Assembly: GCF_003431975.1 (NCBI RefSeq)
Contig: NZ_CP027116.1
Location: 3,534,001 to 3,598,000 of the forward strand
Reading direction: 5' to 3'
Source of the DNA: Bacillus pumilus
GTDB lineage: Bacteria; Bacillota; Bacilli; Bacillales; Bacillaceae
Length of the DNA stretch: 64,000 bases
A model generated the notes under the pieces. It saw only the letters and a list, made by a program, of their open reading frames with translations. It had not been told where the DNA came from and did not search any database. The position numbers and the translations under genes were made by a program. Shown here in pieces: positions 23,690 through 36,082 of the stretch. Position 1 is the first letter of the stretch, and each line of letters opens with the position of its first letter.

Positions 23690-24238
23690 CTAAAATGATT
23701 TTTTTAATAGATTATGAGTGAAATCAAAAAAGCCGTTCAGCGTAGAACGGCTTTGGAGTAAGGATTGGTAATCGGAAGGATACAGTCTCCCATCCCAATC
23801 TCGGCTGATTTTCAGCCCTGATTCGGTTTTGATAACAGTCATAGCGCCTTTTTTCTCGATTTCTTTTTTGACATTTCCTTTTTGATCAATAAATTGGATC
23901 ATCATTTTATAGTCAAATTCAATTCTGTCATCGCTTTCATCTGAAGGCGTAAACGTAATTTTCTTCAGCTTAATTTGACACTCTTGATCCTTTGCTGCTT
24001 CTAATACGCTCGGGAACATGCTGTCTTGTGTATATTCTTGATACTCATGCTCGGTTAAATAAAACTTCAGCTTCTCCTTCATGTCAGTTAGGTCATCCGT
24101 TCGATTCACTGTGTATTGTGCTTTTTTATAGCTTTCTCCAAATGCTGCTGCTTCTTTTTTAAAGCTCGGTTTACCACAAGCACTCACAATCAATAGTACA
24201 CTGACGATGACCAACACCATCGCATACCTTCTGCTCAC
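23690..24238 (-). CDS. Putative lipoprotein between prmC and spoIIR
   Basis: 182 residues with a lipoprotein signal (VLVIVSVLLIVSACGKPS; lipidated Cys at ~residue 21). The mature part is a charged alpha/beta domain (DDRIEFDYKMMIQFIDQKG, KIEKKGAMTVIK-like strands) that I cannot assign. The position corresponds to ywkF of B. subtilis, but I am not sure enough to use that symbol. Unusually, an intrinsic terminator lies inside its last 20 codons. Confidence 0.8.
   Translation of the reverse strand: MSRRYAMVLVIVSVLLIVSACGKPSFKKEAAAFGESYKKAQYTVNRTDDLTDMKEKLKFYLTEHEYQEYTQDSMFPSVLEAAKDQECQIKLKKITFTPSDESDDRIEFDYKMMIQFIDQKGNVKKEIEKKGAMTVIKTESGLKISRDWDGRLYPSDYQSLLQSRSTLNGFFDFTHNLLKKSF
23726..23754 (-). 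terminator. Intrinsic terminator embedded in the lipoprotein coding sequence
   Basis: Perfect 10-bp stem AAAGCCGTTC / GAACGGCTTT with a 6-base loop and six U on the minus strand, located about 35 bases before the lipoprotein stop codon at 23690. A transcript ending here would lack the stop. Confidence 0.75.
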
Positions 24239-24349
24239 ACCATTCGCTCCTTCAAAACAAATTTATGTAAAAAAATCATGATCAGAATGTTCATTCTTTT
24301 ATATATACGTTTCTCTTTTACCATAAGTTTCATCTTTACATAATAAAAT

Positions 24350-24373
24350 AGTCCGACTTTATTCAGCCGGACT
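24350..24373 (-). terminator. Terminator overlapping the prmC stop
   Basis: AGTCCG / CGGACT with a 12-base loop that contains the prmC stop codon, followed by ATTTTATT on the minus strand. Confidence 0.5.
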
Positions 24374-25247
24374 TTCCATTTTGAATGTGTGCGCAAACCG
24401 CTCGGTCTTTCCTGTTTATATCCTTGACGATGCGGACATCCGCTCCAGGAAATGCCTGCAAAAGAAGCGTTTTAACATCTTGCCCTTGCGTATGTCCAAT
24501 TTCAAAGACAACGACTGCCTGCTCATGAAGTACAATGTGAAGATCACCAATTAGACGCTTATAAAACCACAGACCATCACGTCCATCTGTTAGCGCACTT
24601 ACTGGCTCATGCTTCGTCACAACTTCTGACAGGCTGTTCATTTCTTCTACCGCAATATAAGGTGGATTGGAAATAAACAGATCCACTTTGATGCCTTGAG
24701 CTATCATCGGTTCAAGTAAATCGCCTTGTAAAAAATGAACGTCTGCACCGAGTGCTTGTTGATTCCGCTTTGCGACCGCAAGTGCATCATGTGAAATATC
24801 CGTTGCAGTGACAGATAGGGATTCTTTTTCAAGAGCGAGCGTAATCGCAATTGCTCCACTTCCTGTACCAACATCTACTGCTTTGAGCAGCTGGTCGTGT
24901 GGGAAGACGTCATCCACCAGATTCAGCGCCGCCAAAACGACCTCTTCCGTTTCAGGCCGAGGAATGAGAACATGTTTGTTCACTTCGAAGGGACGGCCGT
25001 AAAAAAATTCAACCCCCGTTAAATGCTGAACAGGCACGCCTTTCTTGTGCTGCGTGACAAACTCACTGAACAACCGATCTTGCTCCTCTGGCAGCAAATC
25101 ATGAAAACGCGCAAGTAGTTCACTTCTGCTCAAATCCATGACATGCATCAAAAGGATCTCTGCTGCGTTTTGATCTCTACCGGCTTCCGTTAACAAAGAA
25201 GAAGCCCATTTAAGGGCTTCAAAAATTGTTCGTTGATTATTGTGCAT
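24363..25247 (-). CDS. prmC: Release factor glutamine methyltransferase
   Basis: 294 residues: N-terminal helical PrmC domain, SAM motif [18 protein letters not shown] (~residue 115) and the catalytic NPPY in [14 protein letters not shown]. It N5-methylates the glutamine of the GGQ motif in release factors. Start overlaps the end of its substrate gene prfA by 11 bases, indicating coupled expression. Confidence 0.96.
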   Translation of the reverse strand: MHNNQRTIFEALKWASSLLTEAGRDQNAAEILLMHVMDLSRSELLARFHDLLPEEQDRLFSEFVTQHKKGVPVQHLTGVEFFYGRPFEVNKHVLIPRPETEEVVLAALNLVDDVFPHDQLLKAVDVGTGSGAIAITLALEKESLSVTATDISHDALAVAKRNQQALGADVHFLQGDLLEPMIAQGIKVDLFISNPPYIAVEEMNSLSEVVTKHEPVSALTDGRDGLWFYKRLIGDLHIVLHEQAVVVFEIGHTQGQDVKTLLLQAFPGADVRIVKDINRKDRAVCAHIQNGKSG

Positions 25248-26304
25248 TTTGAAGCTTTCTTGCTTGGTCTTCCATAATTAATGCATCAATGACCTCGTCA
25301 AGTTTTCCTTCTAAAATTTGATCAAGCTTTTGAATCGTCAATCCGATGCGGTGATCCGTTACACGGTTTTGCGGGAAATTATACGTACGGATACGCTCTG
25401 AACGATCCCCTGTTCCAACAGCAGATTTACGAGTTTGATCGTATTCAGCCTGTGCTTCACGCTGGAATTTATCATAAATTCTTGCACGTAACACTTTCAT
25501 GGCTTTTTCTTTGTTTTTGATTTGTGACTTTTCATCCTGACAGGAGACAACCACACCTGTTGGAAGGTGAGTTAATCGAACAGCAGACATCGTCGTATTG
25601 ACACTTTGTCCGCCAGGTCCGCTTGATGTGAAAGTATCTACACGAATGTCTTTTTCATGGATATCAATTTCAACTTCTTCAGCCTCAGGCAATACAGCAA
25701 CTGTCGCAGTAGATGTATGGATCCGTCCGCCTGATTCCGTTTCTGGAACACGCTGCACGCGGTGTGCACCATTCTCAAACTTTAGTTTAGAATATGCGCC
25801 TTTCCCGCTAATCATAAAGATGATCTCTTTATAACCGCCTGTGCCAGTGACACTTGCTTCCATTACTTCCGTTTTCCAGCCTTGCATTTCAGCATAGCGG
25901 CTGTACATACGGTAAAGATTTCCAGCAAAGAGCGCAGCCTCTTCTCCGCCTGCTGCACCACGAACCTCCACAATAACGTTCTTGTTGTCATTTGGATCTT
26001 TCGGAATCAGCAAGATTTTCAGCTCGTCTTCTAAACGTTCTGTTTCTTCTGTGAGCTCTGAAATTTCTTCTTTGACCATGTCGCGCATCTCTGCATCCAG
26101 CTTTTCTTCCAGCATTGCTTTCGCTTCGCTCAACTGGTCGTATGCCGCACGATATTGTCTATATACCTCAACAGTTTCTTGAATATCAGATTGTTCTTTC
26201 GAATATTCACGAAGCTTCGTAGGGTCGTTCACCACTTCAGGATCACTTAAATATTCATTTAGCTTTTCATAGCGTTCTTCAATTGATTTTAAACGGTCTA
26301 ACAT
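25237..26304 (-). CDS. prfA: Peptide chain release factor 1
   Basis: 355 residues from the ATG at 26304; a GTG nine bases earlier overlaps the ribosome site AGAGGTG. Contains the peptidyl-hydrolysis motif [12 protein letters not shown] (~residue 230) and the stop-codon recognition region of domain 2. Recognises UAA and UAG. Divergent from racA. Confidence 0.97.
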   Translation of the reverse strand: MLDRLKSIEERYEKLNEYLSDPEVVNDPTKLREYSKEQSDIQETVEVYRQYRAAYDQLSEAKAMLEEKLDAEMRDMVKEEISELTEETERLEDELKILLIPKDPNDNKNVIVEVRGAAGGEEAALFAGNLYRMYSRYAEMQGWKTEVMEASVTGTGGYKEIIFMISGKGAYSKLKFENGAHRVQRVPETESGGRIHTSTATVAVLPEAEEVEIDIHEKDIRVDTFTSSGPGGQSVNTTMSAVRLTHLPTGVVVSCQDEKSQIKNKEKAMKVLRARIYDKFQREAQAEYDQTRKSAVGTGDRSERIRTYNFPQNRVTDHRIGLTIQKLDQILEGKLDEVIDALIMEDQARKLQNAQ

Positions 26305-26451
26305 GGTCTTCACCTCTGTTTTGTGCGTAACAGTCTAATTATAGTATAGCGGGGTATGACAGTCAAAAAAATTTCCAAAACAATTGATTTTCTGCAATTT
26401 TCCGCTAGAAAACACGATCTTTGGCGATTGATTACTTGTTTTGTCTAACGT

Positions 26452-26481
26452 GAAGGAACAGCTCCTCCTTGAAGAGAATGG
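26452..26481 (+). promoter_or_regulatory. Predicted sigma-H promoter of racA
   Basis: GAAGGAACA, 12-base spacer, AGAGAATGG; compares with the sigma-H pattern RNAGGAWWW / RNNGAATWW (three mismatches in weak positions). racA is switched on at the start of sporulation in B. subtilis through Spo0A and sigma-H. Confidence 0.45.
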
Positions 26482-26514
26482 TACTTATAATTGAAAAAAG
26501 GGAGGGCATTTGGT

Positions 26515-27063
26515 TTGAATACAAATGAGGTAGCAAAAGAAATTGGTGTTTCTTCAAAAACAATTCAGCGTTGGGTTAAACAGCTCAACATCCCTGTCGC
26601 CCGGAACGAACTTGGACATTACGAATTTCATGAAGAGATTGTACAGCTGCTCAAAGAGGTTAAACAACAAATGAACGAAGGTGTGATCCTCCATGACATT
26701 AGGCTGCCGATCCACCAAGAGACTATGCAGCAACTATCACCCACTATAGAAACCTCCACCTCTTCAAAACGAATTGAAGCTTTGGAGAACCAAGTGTATC
26801 AGCTCATGCAGCAGCAATTACACGTGACTGAAATAGAAAATCGACTGCAAGAACTTGAACGAAAACTGGCCAAAAAAGCAGATGAAGGTGTGTCGTATCA
26901 GCTGCTCCAACATCGCAGAGAAATTGAAGATCTATCCTCTCAATTTGATCGCCTTGCCGCGAGCCTGAAACAACCATCACAAGCAAAAGAAGAAAAGGAA
27001 ATCGCACACCCCGAGATGAAAAAAAAGCGTGTGCTCTTCCCTCTGTTCCATTCATTTCGCTAA
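26515..27063 (+). CDS. racA: Chromosome-anchoring protein RacA
   Basis: 182 residues from a TTG at 26515, supported by GGGAGG 8 bases upstream and by the expected N-terminus NTNEVAKEIGVSSKTIQRWV, a MerR-like helix-turn-helix. A long coiled coil follows (residues ~85-150), then a basic, hydrophobic tail (KKKRVLFPLFHSFR). It binds origin-proximal DNA and, through DivIVA, anchors it to the cell pole in sporulating cells. Confidence 0.92.
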   Translation: MNTNEVAKEIGVSSKTIQRWVKQLNIPVARNELGHYEFHEEIVQLLKEVKQQMNEGVILHDIRLPIHQETMQQLSPTIETSTSSKRIEALENQVYQLMQQQLHVTEIENRLQELERKLAKKADEGVSYQLLQHRREIEDLSSQFDRLAASLKQPSQAKEEKEIAHPEMKKKRVLFPLFHSFR

Positions 27064-27091
27064 GAAAGGCTGCCTCTTATGGCAGCCTTTC
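27064..27091. terminator. Bidirectional terminator of racA and ywkB
   Basis: Perfect 11-bp stem GAAAGGCTGCC / GGCAGCCTTTC, 6-base loop, between the convergent genes. Confidence 0.8.
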
Positions 27092-27098
27092 TACTATA

Positions 27099-28055
27099 TT
27101 ATACGGTAAGTGCAATAATGATCGGTAATGTAATGAGTGACATGATGGCACTGATGACAAATGCGGATGCAGTTTCTGCCTCTTGTTTCTCAAATCGAGT
27201 GGCGATCATGGCTGCAACAGCTGAACCTGGGAATGCAACAAGCAATACAGCTTTTGTAATTTCATCCGCCGAAAGACCCATAAGAATGGCGATAAAATAC
27301 ATGAGTAGTGGTTGTACAGCTACTTTTAATAGTGCAATACTGAATGCTGGCAGGCTCAATTTAATTTTTCGAATACCTACAGTAACACCGACTGCGAATA
27401 GCGCAACCCCTGATGTTACACTTCCAATTTCCTCTAACATCTCATGTCCAATTTCAGGAAGTTTAAATCCTAAAAGGACAAGAATGATACTTGCTAGCGG
27501 TGCAAGTGCAAGCGGCTCTGATAAACCGTGTAAAATTGCTTTTGTCGTCATTTTTAGGAAGCTTTCGCCGTCTTTGGCTTTTCCTTTTGTTTTTTCACCG
27601 ACAGTTGACACAATAATAGCAATTGGATCAAGCAATGCATTTACAACTATTCCGGTAATAGCAATCGGAATTGCAACTTCTTGAGCCCCAAATAAACTGC
27701 CCAAGACCGGAATCCCCATAAATGCAAAGGTCGGTTGTGCTGAGTTTAATGAGAAAACAGATGAATCTGTTAAATCATATTTAAAAGCAAATTTCGTAAC
27801 TAAAAGGATAATGATATAAAAACCTACGATTCCGAAAATCAATGCAACGAAAAATGGAATTTGACTATAGAATTTATCTTTTGGTGTTGACAGAATGCTG
27901 GCGATAAAGTGCGCTGGCAAAGCATACTTTGTAACAAGTGTACTTACACCTTTTGCAGATTTAGCGTCATAGCTGCCGAAGTTCCCTGCGAACCAACCCA
28001 GCGCGATAACGAAAAAAATCGGTGCTAGGAGGATCAAAATATTTAAAAAGTCCAT
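27099..28055 (-). CDS. ywkB: AEC-family transporter YwkB
   Basis: 318 residues, about ten transmembrane helices in two halves, auxin-efflux-carrier family ([21 protein letters not shown] at the N-terminus; [42 protein letters not shown] near the C-terminus). It lies 90 bases after maeA, so malate or another organic acid is a plausible substrate; bacterial relatives transport malate or malonate. That is inference. Confidence 0.88.
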   Translation of the reverse strand: MDFLNILILLAPIFFVIALGWFAGNFGSYDAKSAKGVSTLVTKYALPAHFIASILSTPKDKFYSQIPFFVALIFGIVGFYIIILLVTKFAFKYDLTDSSVFSLNSAQPTFAFMGIPVLGSLFGAQEVAIPIAITGIVVNALLDPIAIIVSTVGEKTKGKAKDGESFLKMTTKAILHGLSEPLALAPLASIILVLLGFKLPEIGHEMLEEIGSVTSGVALFAVGVTVGIRKIKLSLPAFSIALLKVAVQPLLMYFIAILMGLSADEITKAVLLVAFPGSAVAAMIATRFEKQEAETASAFVISAIMSLITLPIIIALTV

Positions 28056-28146
28056 CTTACTATTCCTCCTTGAATCCTCTACAAGTTTCTTATTTTATTG
28101 CGGCATTGCTTAGATTACCCGAAACAATGCCGCATTACACATTTTA

Positions 28147-29850
28147 TTATGCTCTTACAATTTTTTTATATTCAGGAATCCACATTGCATCTTTCACAGC
28201 TTGTTCAATGTCTTCAGGCGTTTTTCTTGCGACACCATCTTTAATGGCTGCTTTTGCCACTTCGATAGCCACTTTGATAGATACTTCTTGCAATTTATCA
28301 ATGCTTGGAAGAAGACCAGCACCTGGTTTATCATGATCAACCATTTCAGCAATCGCATCTGCAGAAGCAACGAACATGCCTTTTGTGATGATTTTTGATT
28401 CCGTTACGATTGAACCAAGACCAAGTCCAGGGAAAACGAACGCATTGTTTGATTGTCCGATTTCATGTTCAATTCCGTTATACTCAACGTTTTCGAACGG
28501 GCTTCCTGTTGCAACAAGCGCACGGCCGTCAGTCCATTTGAATAGATCTTCTGGAACTGCTTCCGCAAGTGGTGTTGGGTTAGACATTGGCATGATCACT
28601 GGACGCTCTGTATGAGCCGCGATTTCTTTAATGATTTCTTCAGTGAATGCGCCGCCTTGACCTGATGTACCAATCAGAATAGTTGGCTTCACCTGGCGAA
28701 CAGTTTCAGCAAATGAGATTTGTCCTTTTTCATCACGTGCCCAGCCTTCTACTTCATCAGCAGAACGAAGGTATGGTTTTTGGAAATCAAATACTTCAGC
28801 TTCAAACTGATCAGTCAGCAATCCTCTATAGTCTAATGTCCAGAAAGCATTGTTTGCTTCTTCTTCACTTAGACCTTCAAGAACCATTGTGTCACGCATT
28901 TGATCTGCGATTCCGATACCAGCTGATCCAGCTCCGAAAATCATCACACGGTGATCTTTCAATTGAGTACCCGTTTTCTTGACAGCTGCAAGAACACCCG
29001 CTAAAGTAATGGCACCAGTACCTTGAATATCATCATTGAATGTTAAGATGTTATCGTTGTATTTTTTCATGATGTTACGCGCATTTTTGTTTCCAAGGTC
29101 TTCCCAGTGAAGCAATGCTTTCGGGAAGAATTTAAGCGCTGCTTTTACATAAGCATCAATGAATTCTTCGTATTTTTCACCTTGTACACGTTTATGATGG
29201 TTCCCAATGTACAATGGATCATTCAATAATTTTTCATTGTTTGTTCCAACATCTAGTACAACTGGAATTACGCGACTTGGATCAATACCTGCTGCAGCCG
29301 TATAAACAGCTAATTTACCGATTGCGATGTTGATACCACCAACACCCCAGTCACCAATTCCAAGAATGCTCTCAGAGTCAGTAGCAACGATAAGGTCAAT
29401 ATCCCCTGCTGTTGCATGTAAGTTTTCAAATGCTTTCTCAATGCCGTCAATGTCGTCGATTGAAAGATAGACACCATGAGGTCTTCTGTATTCATGGCTG
29501 TATTCTTGAATCGCTTCACCAACAGTTGGTGTGTACACAACAGGAAGCATTTCACGAAGCTTGTCTGTAAGAAGCTTATAGAACAATACTTCGTTACGGT
29601 TTTGCAAATCACTTAAGTATACGTTTTGACGAAGACGATCTGGCTGAGCTAGAAATTGCTTGTACGCTCTCTCCGCTTGTTGTTCTAAAGTAAGAACTGT
29701 TGGAGGAAGTAAGCCTTCTAGTCCAAGCTCTTGTCTTTCTTCTTCAGAGAAAGCAACGCCTTTGTTCAACGTCGGAATCGATAATACATCTTTACCTGTC
29801 AAAGTGGTTTCGAGGTACCCTTCTTTTGTTTTCTTCACGTTGTTCATCAA
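28147..29850 (-). CDS. maeA: NAD-dependent malic enzyme
   Basis: 567 residues; oxidative decarboxylation of malate to pyruvate. Malic-enzyme signatures: [40 protein letters not shown], and the Rossmann motif [15 protein letters not shown], followed by [14 protein letters not shown]. This long form (about 565-580 residues) is the NAD type, called ywkA in B. subtilis. Together with ywkB it forms a likely malate utilisation unit. Confidence 0.95.
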   Translation of the reverse strand: MMNNVKKTKEGYLETTLTGKDVLSIPTLNKGVAFSEEERQELGLEGLLPPTVLTLEQQAERAYKQFLAQPDRLRQNVYLSDLQNRNEVLFYKLLTDKLREMLPVVYTPTVGEAIQEYSHEYRRPHGVYLSIDDIDGIEKAFENLHATAGDIDLIVATDSESILGIGDWGVGGINIAIGKLAVYTAAAGIDPSRVIPVVLDVGTNNEKLLNDPLYIGNHHKRVQGEKYEEFIDAYVKAALKFFPKALLHWEDLGNKNARNIMKKYNDNILTFNDDIQGTGAITLAGVLAAVKKTGTQLKDHRVMIFGAGSAGIGIADQMRDTMVLEGLSEEEANNAFWTLDYRGLLTDQFEAEVFDFQKPYLRSADEVEGWARDEKGQISFAETVRQVKPTILIGTSGQGGAFTEEIIKEIAAHTERPVIMPMSNPTPLAEAVPEDLFKWTDGRALVATGSPFENVEYNGIEHEIGQSNNAFVFPGLGLGSIVTESKIITKGMFVASADAIAEMVDHDKPGAGLLPSIDKLQEVSIKVAIEVAKAAIKDGVARKTPEDIEQAVKDAMWIPEYKKIVRA

Positions 29851-29902
29851 AAACTACCCTCTTTCTAAAATATAAATAAAGTGAACTATTAATTTAAAGA
29901 AC

Positions 29903-29926
29903 GATTAAGGAGGAAAATCCTTAATC
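29903..29926 (-). other. Inverted repeat upstream of maeA
   Basis: GATTAAGGA / TCCTTAATC with a 6-base loop, 53 bases upstream of the maeA start; on the minus strand a T-rich tract follows. It may be the tdk-side terminator or part of the maeA leader. The rest of the 276-base gap to tdk holds nothing I recognise. Confidence 0.4.
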
Positions 29927-30126
29927 AAAAAAATTATGACAAGAAATCGAACTTTTCGTTGAAATGCTTTACACTACAGTTAGTCATTTTATGCCTGCTT
30001 ATGCTAAAACGCAAGCGTTGAAAATTAGATAATTTTTTCGTAGCGTTATTTAATTTATTTAAGTACAAATGATGGGTATTCAGCCAAAATCTCGAAAAAC
30101 GAAACACAGCGGCATTTGCTATTTTT

Positions 30127-30729
30127 TTAATTGTCAAGTGTTGTACCAACGTCAAGTCTTGGTACTTCATGGTGATGTCTGCATCGTGCTTCGTATGATT
30201 CCTGCGCACCTACTAAAATAATGGGATCATCATAGGATGCGGGTTTACCGTCGATCAAGCGTTGTGTTCTACTCGCTGGGGAGCCGCATACCGAACAAAC
30301 CGCTTGAAGTTTTGTTACAAGCTCTGCACATGCCATTAAATGCGGAACAACACCAAATGGCTCTCCTCTGAAGTCTTGATCAAGGCCTGCAACAATGACT
30401 CGGTAGCCTTTATCAGCCAATTGAGTGACAATGTCAATAATTGTCTCATCAAAAAATTGCACCTCATCAATGCCAATGACATCGGTTCTTTCTGATATGT
30501 GCGTTATTATGTCTTTTGGTGAGGCTACTGCAATCCCATCGACCGATGAACCGTTATGTGAAACAACTGAACTTATACTATATCGGTTATCAATCGCTGG
30601 TTTGAATATTTTTACTTCTTGTTTGGCAAAGGTGGCTCTTTTGGCTCTCCGAATCAATTCTTCCGACTTTCCAGAAAACATACTTCCGCAGATGACTTCA
30701 AGCCAACCGCTTTGTTTCATCACATACAT
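30127..30729 (-). CDS. tdk: Thymidine kinase
   Basis: 200 residues, type II thymidine kinase: P-loop [21 protein letters not shown] magnesium site, lasso and zinc cysteines in [15 protein letters not shown] and [12 protein letters not shown]. Salvages thymidine to d[15 protein letters not shown] start with GGGGAG upstream; length is family-typical. Lies between rpmE and maeA. Confidence 0.97.
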   Translation of the reverse strand: MYVMKQSGWLEVICGSMFSGKSEELIRRAKRATFAKQEVKIFKPAIDNRYSISSVVSHNGSSVDGIAVASPKDIITHISERTDVIGIDEVQFFDETIIDIVTQLADKGYRVIVAGLDQDFRGEPFGVVPHLMACAELVTKLQAVCSVCGSPASRTQRLIDGKPASYDDPIILVGAQESYEARCRHHHEVPRLDVGTTLDN

Positions 30730-30770
30730 AAGGTCTTCTCCCCCGTTTTAAAGTTCCATCAATCCACGTA

Positions 30771-30803
30771 AAAAAACAGGCAAGAACGGATTCCTGCCTG
30801 TTT
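30771..30803 (-). terminator. Intrinsic terminator of rpmE
   Basis: AAACAGGCA / TGCCTGTTT, extended by weaker inner pairing (GGAATCC/GTTC region), with seven U on the minus strand, 14 bases after the rpmE stop. Confidence 0.75.
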
Positions 30804-30816
30804 ATTGTATCTATTA

Positions 30817-31017
<201 letters not shown>

Positions 31018-31147
31018 CTACTGTCATCTCCTTCCGCCCTGAATCCAATTCGGAAACAGAGTTAATATCTCAGAATAAATTCTGAAACGCACATGATAAA
31101 ATTATAACAGTGTGAGTCTATGATTGCAAATGTATTTTTTCAACAAG

Positions 31148-32431
31148 CTATCTTCTTGATGCAGACATATTGGCTTGTTTCCATTCTTGCGTTAAAATAT
31201 CGAAAAATTCTTGGTTTGTCTTTGTTTTTCTCATTTTGCGCATGAACTTCTCAGCAAAGTCAGGTGTATCTGACATCGATTTTCTCATCGCCCATAGACG
31301 GTCAAGATGCTCTTTTGGTACAAGCAGTTCTTCTTTTCTGGTACCAGAACGGCGAATGTCGATCGCTGGGAAAATTCTTCTTTCTGCAAGAGAGCGGTCC
31401 AAATGAAGCTCCATGTTCCCCGTTCCCTTAAACTCCTCATAAATGACATCATCCATACGTGATCCGGTATCAACAAGCGCAGTCGCTAAAATCGTCAAGC
31501 TTCCGCCTTCTTCAATGTTACGCGCAGCACCAAAGAAGCGCTTTGGACGGTGGAAAGCCGCTGGATCAATACCACCGGAAAGCGTTCGGCCGCTTGGCGG
31601 GATGACAAGGTTGTATGCCCGCGCAAGCCTTGTGATGCTGTCCATTAAGATGATGACATCTTTCTTATGTTCAACAAGACGCATAGCACGTTCTAATACA
31701 AGCTCTGCTACTTTAATGTGGTTTTCCGGTACTTCGTCAAAGGTTGAACTAACAACATCCCCTGCAACAGAACGTTCGATGTCTGTTACTTCCTCTGGAC
31801 GTTCGTCAATCAAAAGGACAATTAGCTCTGCCTCTGGGTGATTTTCAGAAATACTGTTAGCAATTTCTTTAAGCAAAATGGTCTTCCCAGCCTTAGGCGG
31901 TGCAACAATTAAACCACGCTGCCCAAATCCAACTGGCGCCATCATATCCATAATTCTAGTAGACAGGTGATTAGGCTGTGTTTCAAGAATCATTTGACGA
32001 TCAGGGAATAGCGGCGTGAGTGCAGGAAAGTGAACACGTTCCTTAGCTGATTCTGGGTCGTCCCCATTTACCGCTTCGACATGAAGGAGGCCATAGTAGC
32101 GTTCATTCTCTTTTGGAGGTCGTACCTTTCCAGACACCTTATCTCCGTTTCGTAAATCAAAACGTCTGATTTGTGAAGCAGAAATATAAATGTCTTCAGA
32201 GCTTGGGGAGTAGTTGATTGGTCTTAAAAAACCAAATCCCTCAGACTGAATAATTTCAAGAACCCCTTCCATAAATAAGAGATCCTCTTGCTCAGCGTTC
32301 GCCTTTAAGATGGCAAAAATTAATTCTTTTTTTGTTAGTTTGCTGTAATAAGAGATTTTGTATCGTTTTGCTAACTCATACAGCTCTTTTAATTTCATAT
32401 TTTCCAAAGATGAAATCGAAACATCTTTCAA
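31148..32431 (-). CDS. rho: Transcription termination factor Rho
   Basis: 427 residues from the TTG at 32431 ([17 protein letters not shown]); this gives the B. subtilis length, though upstream GTG codons at 32443 and 32440 are possible. N-terminal Rho-N helices, cold-shock RNA-binding fold ([17 protein letters not shown]), P-loop [13 protein letters not shown] and the DERPEEVTD Walker B region. Hexameric RNA helicase that ends untranslated transcripts. Confidence 0.96.
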   Translation of the reverse strand: MKDVSISSLENMKLKELYELAKRYKISYYSKLTKKELIFAILKANAEQEDLLFMEGVLEIIQSEGFGFLRPINYSPSSEDIYISASQIRRFDLRNGDKVSGKVRPPKENERYYGLLHVEAVNGDDPESAKERVHFPALTPLFPDRQMILETQPNHLSTRIMDMMAPVGFGQRGLIVAPPKAGKTILLKEIANSISENHPEAELIVLLIDERPEEVTDIERSVAGDVVSSTFDEVPENHIKVAELVLERAMRLVEHKKDVIILMDSITRLARAYNLVIPPSGRTLSGGIDPAAFHRPKRFFGAARNIEEGGSLTILATALVDTGSRMDDVIYEEFKGTGNMELHLDRSLAERRIFPAIDIRRSGTRKEELLVPKEHLDRLWAMRKSMSDTPDFAEKFMRKMRKTKTNQEFFDILTQEWKQANMSASRR

Positions 32432-32767
32432 TATGGACACCACACTTTTCTAGTCAATGTATTTCATTACAAATGCATGACCATTGTATTTGATTAGCTT
32501 TTAATTCCGTTTTTGTTGGTATGACCTCGCTCTGATGGTAACGCTCCCACTCGTTTTATCGTGAAAGATAGGAACAATGTGAAATTGAGCTTTGTCAACA
32601 TAGAGAAGGATAATGAGTATATCGTCATGATGCGGCAGTATTTAAACTTTTGAAGCTTAAAAGAAGTAAATTCGCAGAAAATTTCGCAGCACTCTTTAGT
32701 TTTACCTCATTTGCAGAGAATATTCAACTTTAAAAAGAAAAATGATATACATTTGACACCTATATGA
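32432..32767 (-). other. rho leader region
   Basis: A 336-base gap between rho and the glpX terminator without an ORF I would support. B. subtilis rho is known to be autoregulated by Rho-dependent attenuation in its leader, and a long untranslated, structure-poor leader here fits that. I found no convincing single promoter; TTGACA at about 32608-32613 (minus) lacks a -10 at normal spacing. Confidence 0.4.
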
Positions 32768-32792
32768 AAAGCGGGTAATGAATACCCGCTTT
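32768..32792 (-). terminator. Intrinsic terminator of glpX
   Basis: AAAGCGGGTA / TACCCGCTTT, 5-base loop, directly after the glpX stop on the minus strand. Confidence 0.75.
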
Positions 32793-32796
32793 CACA

Positions 32797-33762
32797 TTAC
32801 GGACGGATGACAAGATTCGGTTTTTTCTTTAAGCTGTGTCTGCCGTCTACAAAACGAACCGTACCCGATTTCGCACGCATAACAACACTATGTGTTGTTC
32901 CAACAGAGCCTTTGAATTGAACACCTTTTAATAGCTCGCCGTCCGTTACACCAGTCGCTGCAAAAATGGCATCATCACCTTTTACAAGGTCTTCCATCCT
33001 TAGGACTTTGCCAACATCCAGCCCCATTTTCTCACAGCGTCTCAGTTCTTCTTCACTTTGAGGAAGAAGCTTTCCGTGGATTTCACCACCAAGTGCCTTT
33101 AACGCAACAGCAGAAAGGACACCTTCTGGCGCTCCGCCTGAACCAAATAAAATATCAACACCTGTGTGATCAAATGCTGTATTAATGGCTCCTGCAACGT
33201 CACCATCATCGATCAATTTAATTCTTGCTCCTGCTTCTCTCAGTTCAGCAATAATTTTCTCATGTCGATCTCTGTTTAAAATCGTCGCAACCACATCTTC
33301 AATATCTTTGTTTTTTGCTTTTGCTACAGCGCGAAGATTGTCAATGACAGGCGCTTCAATGTCGATGCAGCCTACCGCTTCTGGACCTACTGCGATCTTA
33401 TCCATGTACATATCAGGTGCATTCAGCAAGTTGCCATGATCTGCAACCGCAATAACAGCTAAGGCATTCCAGCCGCCGCTTGCCACAATATTTGTTCCTT
33501 CTAATGGATCAACAGCCACATCCACGCGAGGTCCATATCCGTTCCCAAGCTTTTCCCCAATATAAAGCATTGGTGCTTCGTCCATTTCTCCCTCGCCGAT
33601 GACTACTGTCCCTTTCATCGGAATGGTATCAAATACATCACGCATTGCACTTGTTGCAGCATCATCCGCTTCGTCTTTTAGTCCTCTTCCCATCCAGCGG
33701 GCAGATTTTAATGCGGCTGCTTCTGTCACCCGTACTAGTTCCATCGATAAACTTCTTTCCAT
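32797..33762 (-). CDS. glpX: Fructose-1,6-bisphosphatase class II
   Basis: 321 residues, GlpX family; gluconeogenic dephosphorylation of fructose-1,6-bisphosphate. Metal and substrate motifs [18 protein letters not shown] and [14 protein letters not shown] are intact, with [14 protein letters not shown] further on. Lies 32 bases after murAZ on the same strand, an order shared with B. subtilis. With fbaA and tal nearby it makes a central-carbon block. Confidence 0.94.
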   Translation of the reverse strand: MERSLSMELVRVTEAAALKSARWMGRGLKDEADDAATSAMRDVFDTIPMKGTVVIGEGEMDEAPMLYIGEKLGNGYGPRVDVAVDPLEGTNIVASGGWNALAVIAVADHGNLLNAPDMYMDKIAVGPEAVGCIDIEAPVIDNLRAVAKAKNKDIEDVVATILNRDRHEKIIAELREAGARIKLIDDGDVAGAINTAFDHTGVDILFGSGGAPEGVLSAVALKALGGEIHGKLLPQSEEELRRCEKMGLDVGKVLRMEDLVKGDDAIFAATGVTDGELLKGVQFKGSVGTTHSVVMRAKSGTVRFVDGRHSLKKKPNLVIRP

Positions 33763-33794
33763 TTTTGTCCAAATCTCCTCTCACAGTCAAAGCC

Positions 33795-35084
33795 TTATGA
33801 ATTTTGAAGTTCTTCTATTTCTTGGTCATTCAGCTTTTCACGCCAGATGGTGGCACCCAAGCCTTCAAGCTTCTTCTCAAGCAAACTATATCCTCTGTCT
33901 ATATGTTCAAGCCCTGTGATTTCGGTCACACCGTCTGCCATTAATCCTGCGACGACGAGACAAGCACCTGCACGCAGGTCACTTGCTTTCACCTTCGCTC
34001 CTTGAAGCTGCGTTTGTCCAGTAATAATGGCGGATCTTCCTTCCACCTTCATGTTCGCACCCATTCGACGCAATTCGTCAATGTGCTTAAAGCGGGCTGA
34101 GTAGATCGTATCTGTGACCACACTCGTGCCTTTCGCCTTTGTTAACAGCGCCGTCATCGGCTGCTGAAGGTCAGTCGGAAAGCCCGGATACACAAGGGTT
34201 TTGATATCGACAGGCTTGAGTCCTTCGTTTCTGCCAACGATCAGCATCTGATCATTGCTAGTTTCAATGGTGAACCCCATTTCTCTAAGTTTCGCCGTAA
34301 TTGATTCTAAATGAGTTGGGATCACATTATCAAGTACAACTTCATCTCCCATCGCAGCACCTGCAATTAAAAATGTGCCTGCTTCTATGCGATCAGGGAT
34401 GATGGAATGCTTACAGCCATGAAGAGATTCTACACCTTCGATTCGAATCACATCAGTACCCGCACCTTTGATTTTCGCTCCCATGCTTGCAAGAAGAGTC
34501 GCTACATCAATAATTTCGGGTTCTTTTGCGGCATTTTCAATGACCGTTTTCCCTTCAGCCAGTACGGCTGCCAGCATGATATTGATGGTCGCACCTACAC
34601 TAACAACATCAAGGTAAATACGGGCTCCGACTAATTTCTCAGCGCGCAAATAAATCGCACCCTGTTCGTTTGTCACCTCGGCTCCAAGTGCTTCAAAGCC
34701 TTTGATATGCTGATCGATCGGCCTAGGTCCTAAGTGACATCCTCCAGGAAGCCCGATGACAGCCTGCTTGAATCTGCCCAGCATGGCCCCCATTAAATAA
34801 TAGGATGCACGCAATTTCTTCACTTTCCCATTAGGAAGCGGCATACTGATCATGGAAGCAGGATTGACGACCATTTCACCTTTTTCAAAAGTGACCTTTC
34901 CGCCAATCTCTTCTAACAGATCTCGTAATGTGTCAATATCTGAAATATGCGGAAGGCCCTCAATGGTTACTGGAGAATCAGCGAGAATCGTGGCAGGAAT
35001 CAGTGCCACTGCACTATTTTTCGCACCACTAATATGTACGGTCCCGCGCAAGGGATCACCGCCGGCAATGTTTAACTTTTCCAT
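33795..35084 (-). CDS. murAZ: UDP-N-acetylglucosamine 1-carboxyvinyltransferase, second copy MurAZ
   Basis: 429 residues with the same fold and catalytic cysteine ([20 protein letters not shown]) as MurAA at 6064-7371. In B. subtilis the MurAZ (MurAB) copy is dispensable. Its neighbourhood (tal-murAZ-glpX-rho) is the B. subtilis one. Both copies in the window have all active-site residues, so both should be active and fosfomycin sensitive. Confidence 0.93.
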   Translation of the reverse strand: MEKLNIAGGDPLRGTVHISGAKNSAVALIPATILADSPVTIEGLPHISDIDTLRDLLEEIGGKVTFEKGEMVVNPASMISMPLPNGKVKKLRASYYLMGAMLGRFKQAVIGLPGGCHLGPRPIDQHIKGFEALGAEVTNEQGAIYLRAEKLVGARIYLDVVSVGATINIMLAAVLAEGKTVIENAAKEPEIIDVATLLASMGAKIKGAGTDVIRIEGVESLHGCKHSIIPDRIEAGTFLIAGAAMGDEVVLDNVIPTHLESITAKLREMGFTIETSNDQMLIVGRNEGLKPVDIKTLVYPGFPTDLQQPMTALLTKAKGTSVVTDTIYSARFKHIDELRRMGANMKVEGRSAIITGQTQLQGAKVKASDLRAGACLVVAGLMADGVTEITGLEHIDRGYSLLEKKLEGLGATIWREKLNDQEIEELQNS

Positions 35085-35285
35085 ATTTGTCTCCCTTCTT
35101 AAAGAAGATCACTGTTGGAGTTATACTGTTTGTGGATGTCGCGCTTTAAAAGGTCTTGTCCAAAATTTAGCCAATATCAAGAGAAAGAATACAGGTTAAA
35201 CGAAATTTGTCGGAAGAAAAATAATCGAAGCTTTGCGAGGCTGTGATGTTCTCTTCTTTGCACAAAACATTTCTTAGCGTTTTTT

Positions 35286-35325
35286 AGAAAAACTGCGGCA
35301 AACGAGAGCCAATCCCGTCTGCCAC
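35286..35325 (-). terminator. Intrinsic terminator of tal
   Basis: GTGGCAGACGGG / CTCGTTTGCCGC stem with mismatches, then CAGTTTTTC on the minus strand, 7 bases after the tal stop. Confidence 0.65.
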
Positions 35326-35331
35326 AATCAC

Positions 35332-35985
<654 letters not shown>

Positions 35986-36041
35986 CTATCAATAAATTGT
36001 CTGAAATGTAAATTTTGATTGCGCTTTCTCAAGATATGGAG

Positions 36042-36068
36042 AAAACCGCCTGTGACTCAGGCGGCTTT
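36042..36068 (-). terminator. Intrinsic terminator of fbaA
   Basis: AAAGCCGCCTG / CAGGCGGTTTT, 5-base loop, on the minus strand 14 bases after the fbaA stop. Confidence 0.8.
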
Positions 36069-36082
36069 CAGTTCTCATCAAA

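Noticed and set aside
27079..27684. 201-codon plus-strand ORF opposite ywkB
   Set aside because: Mirror frame of a hydrophobic membrane-protein gene; ywkB itself is clearly coding on the minus strand.
32432..32767. sigma-A promoter for rho from the TTGACA at about 32608-32613
   Set aside because: No -10 hexamer at 16-18 bases; the nearest A/T hexamer is over 20 bases away.
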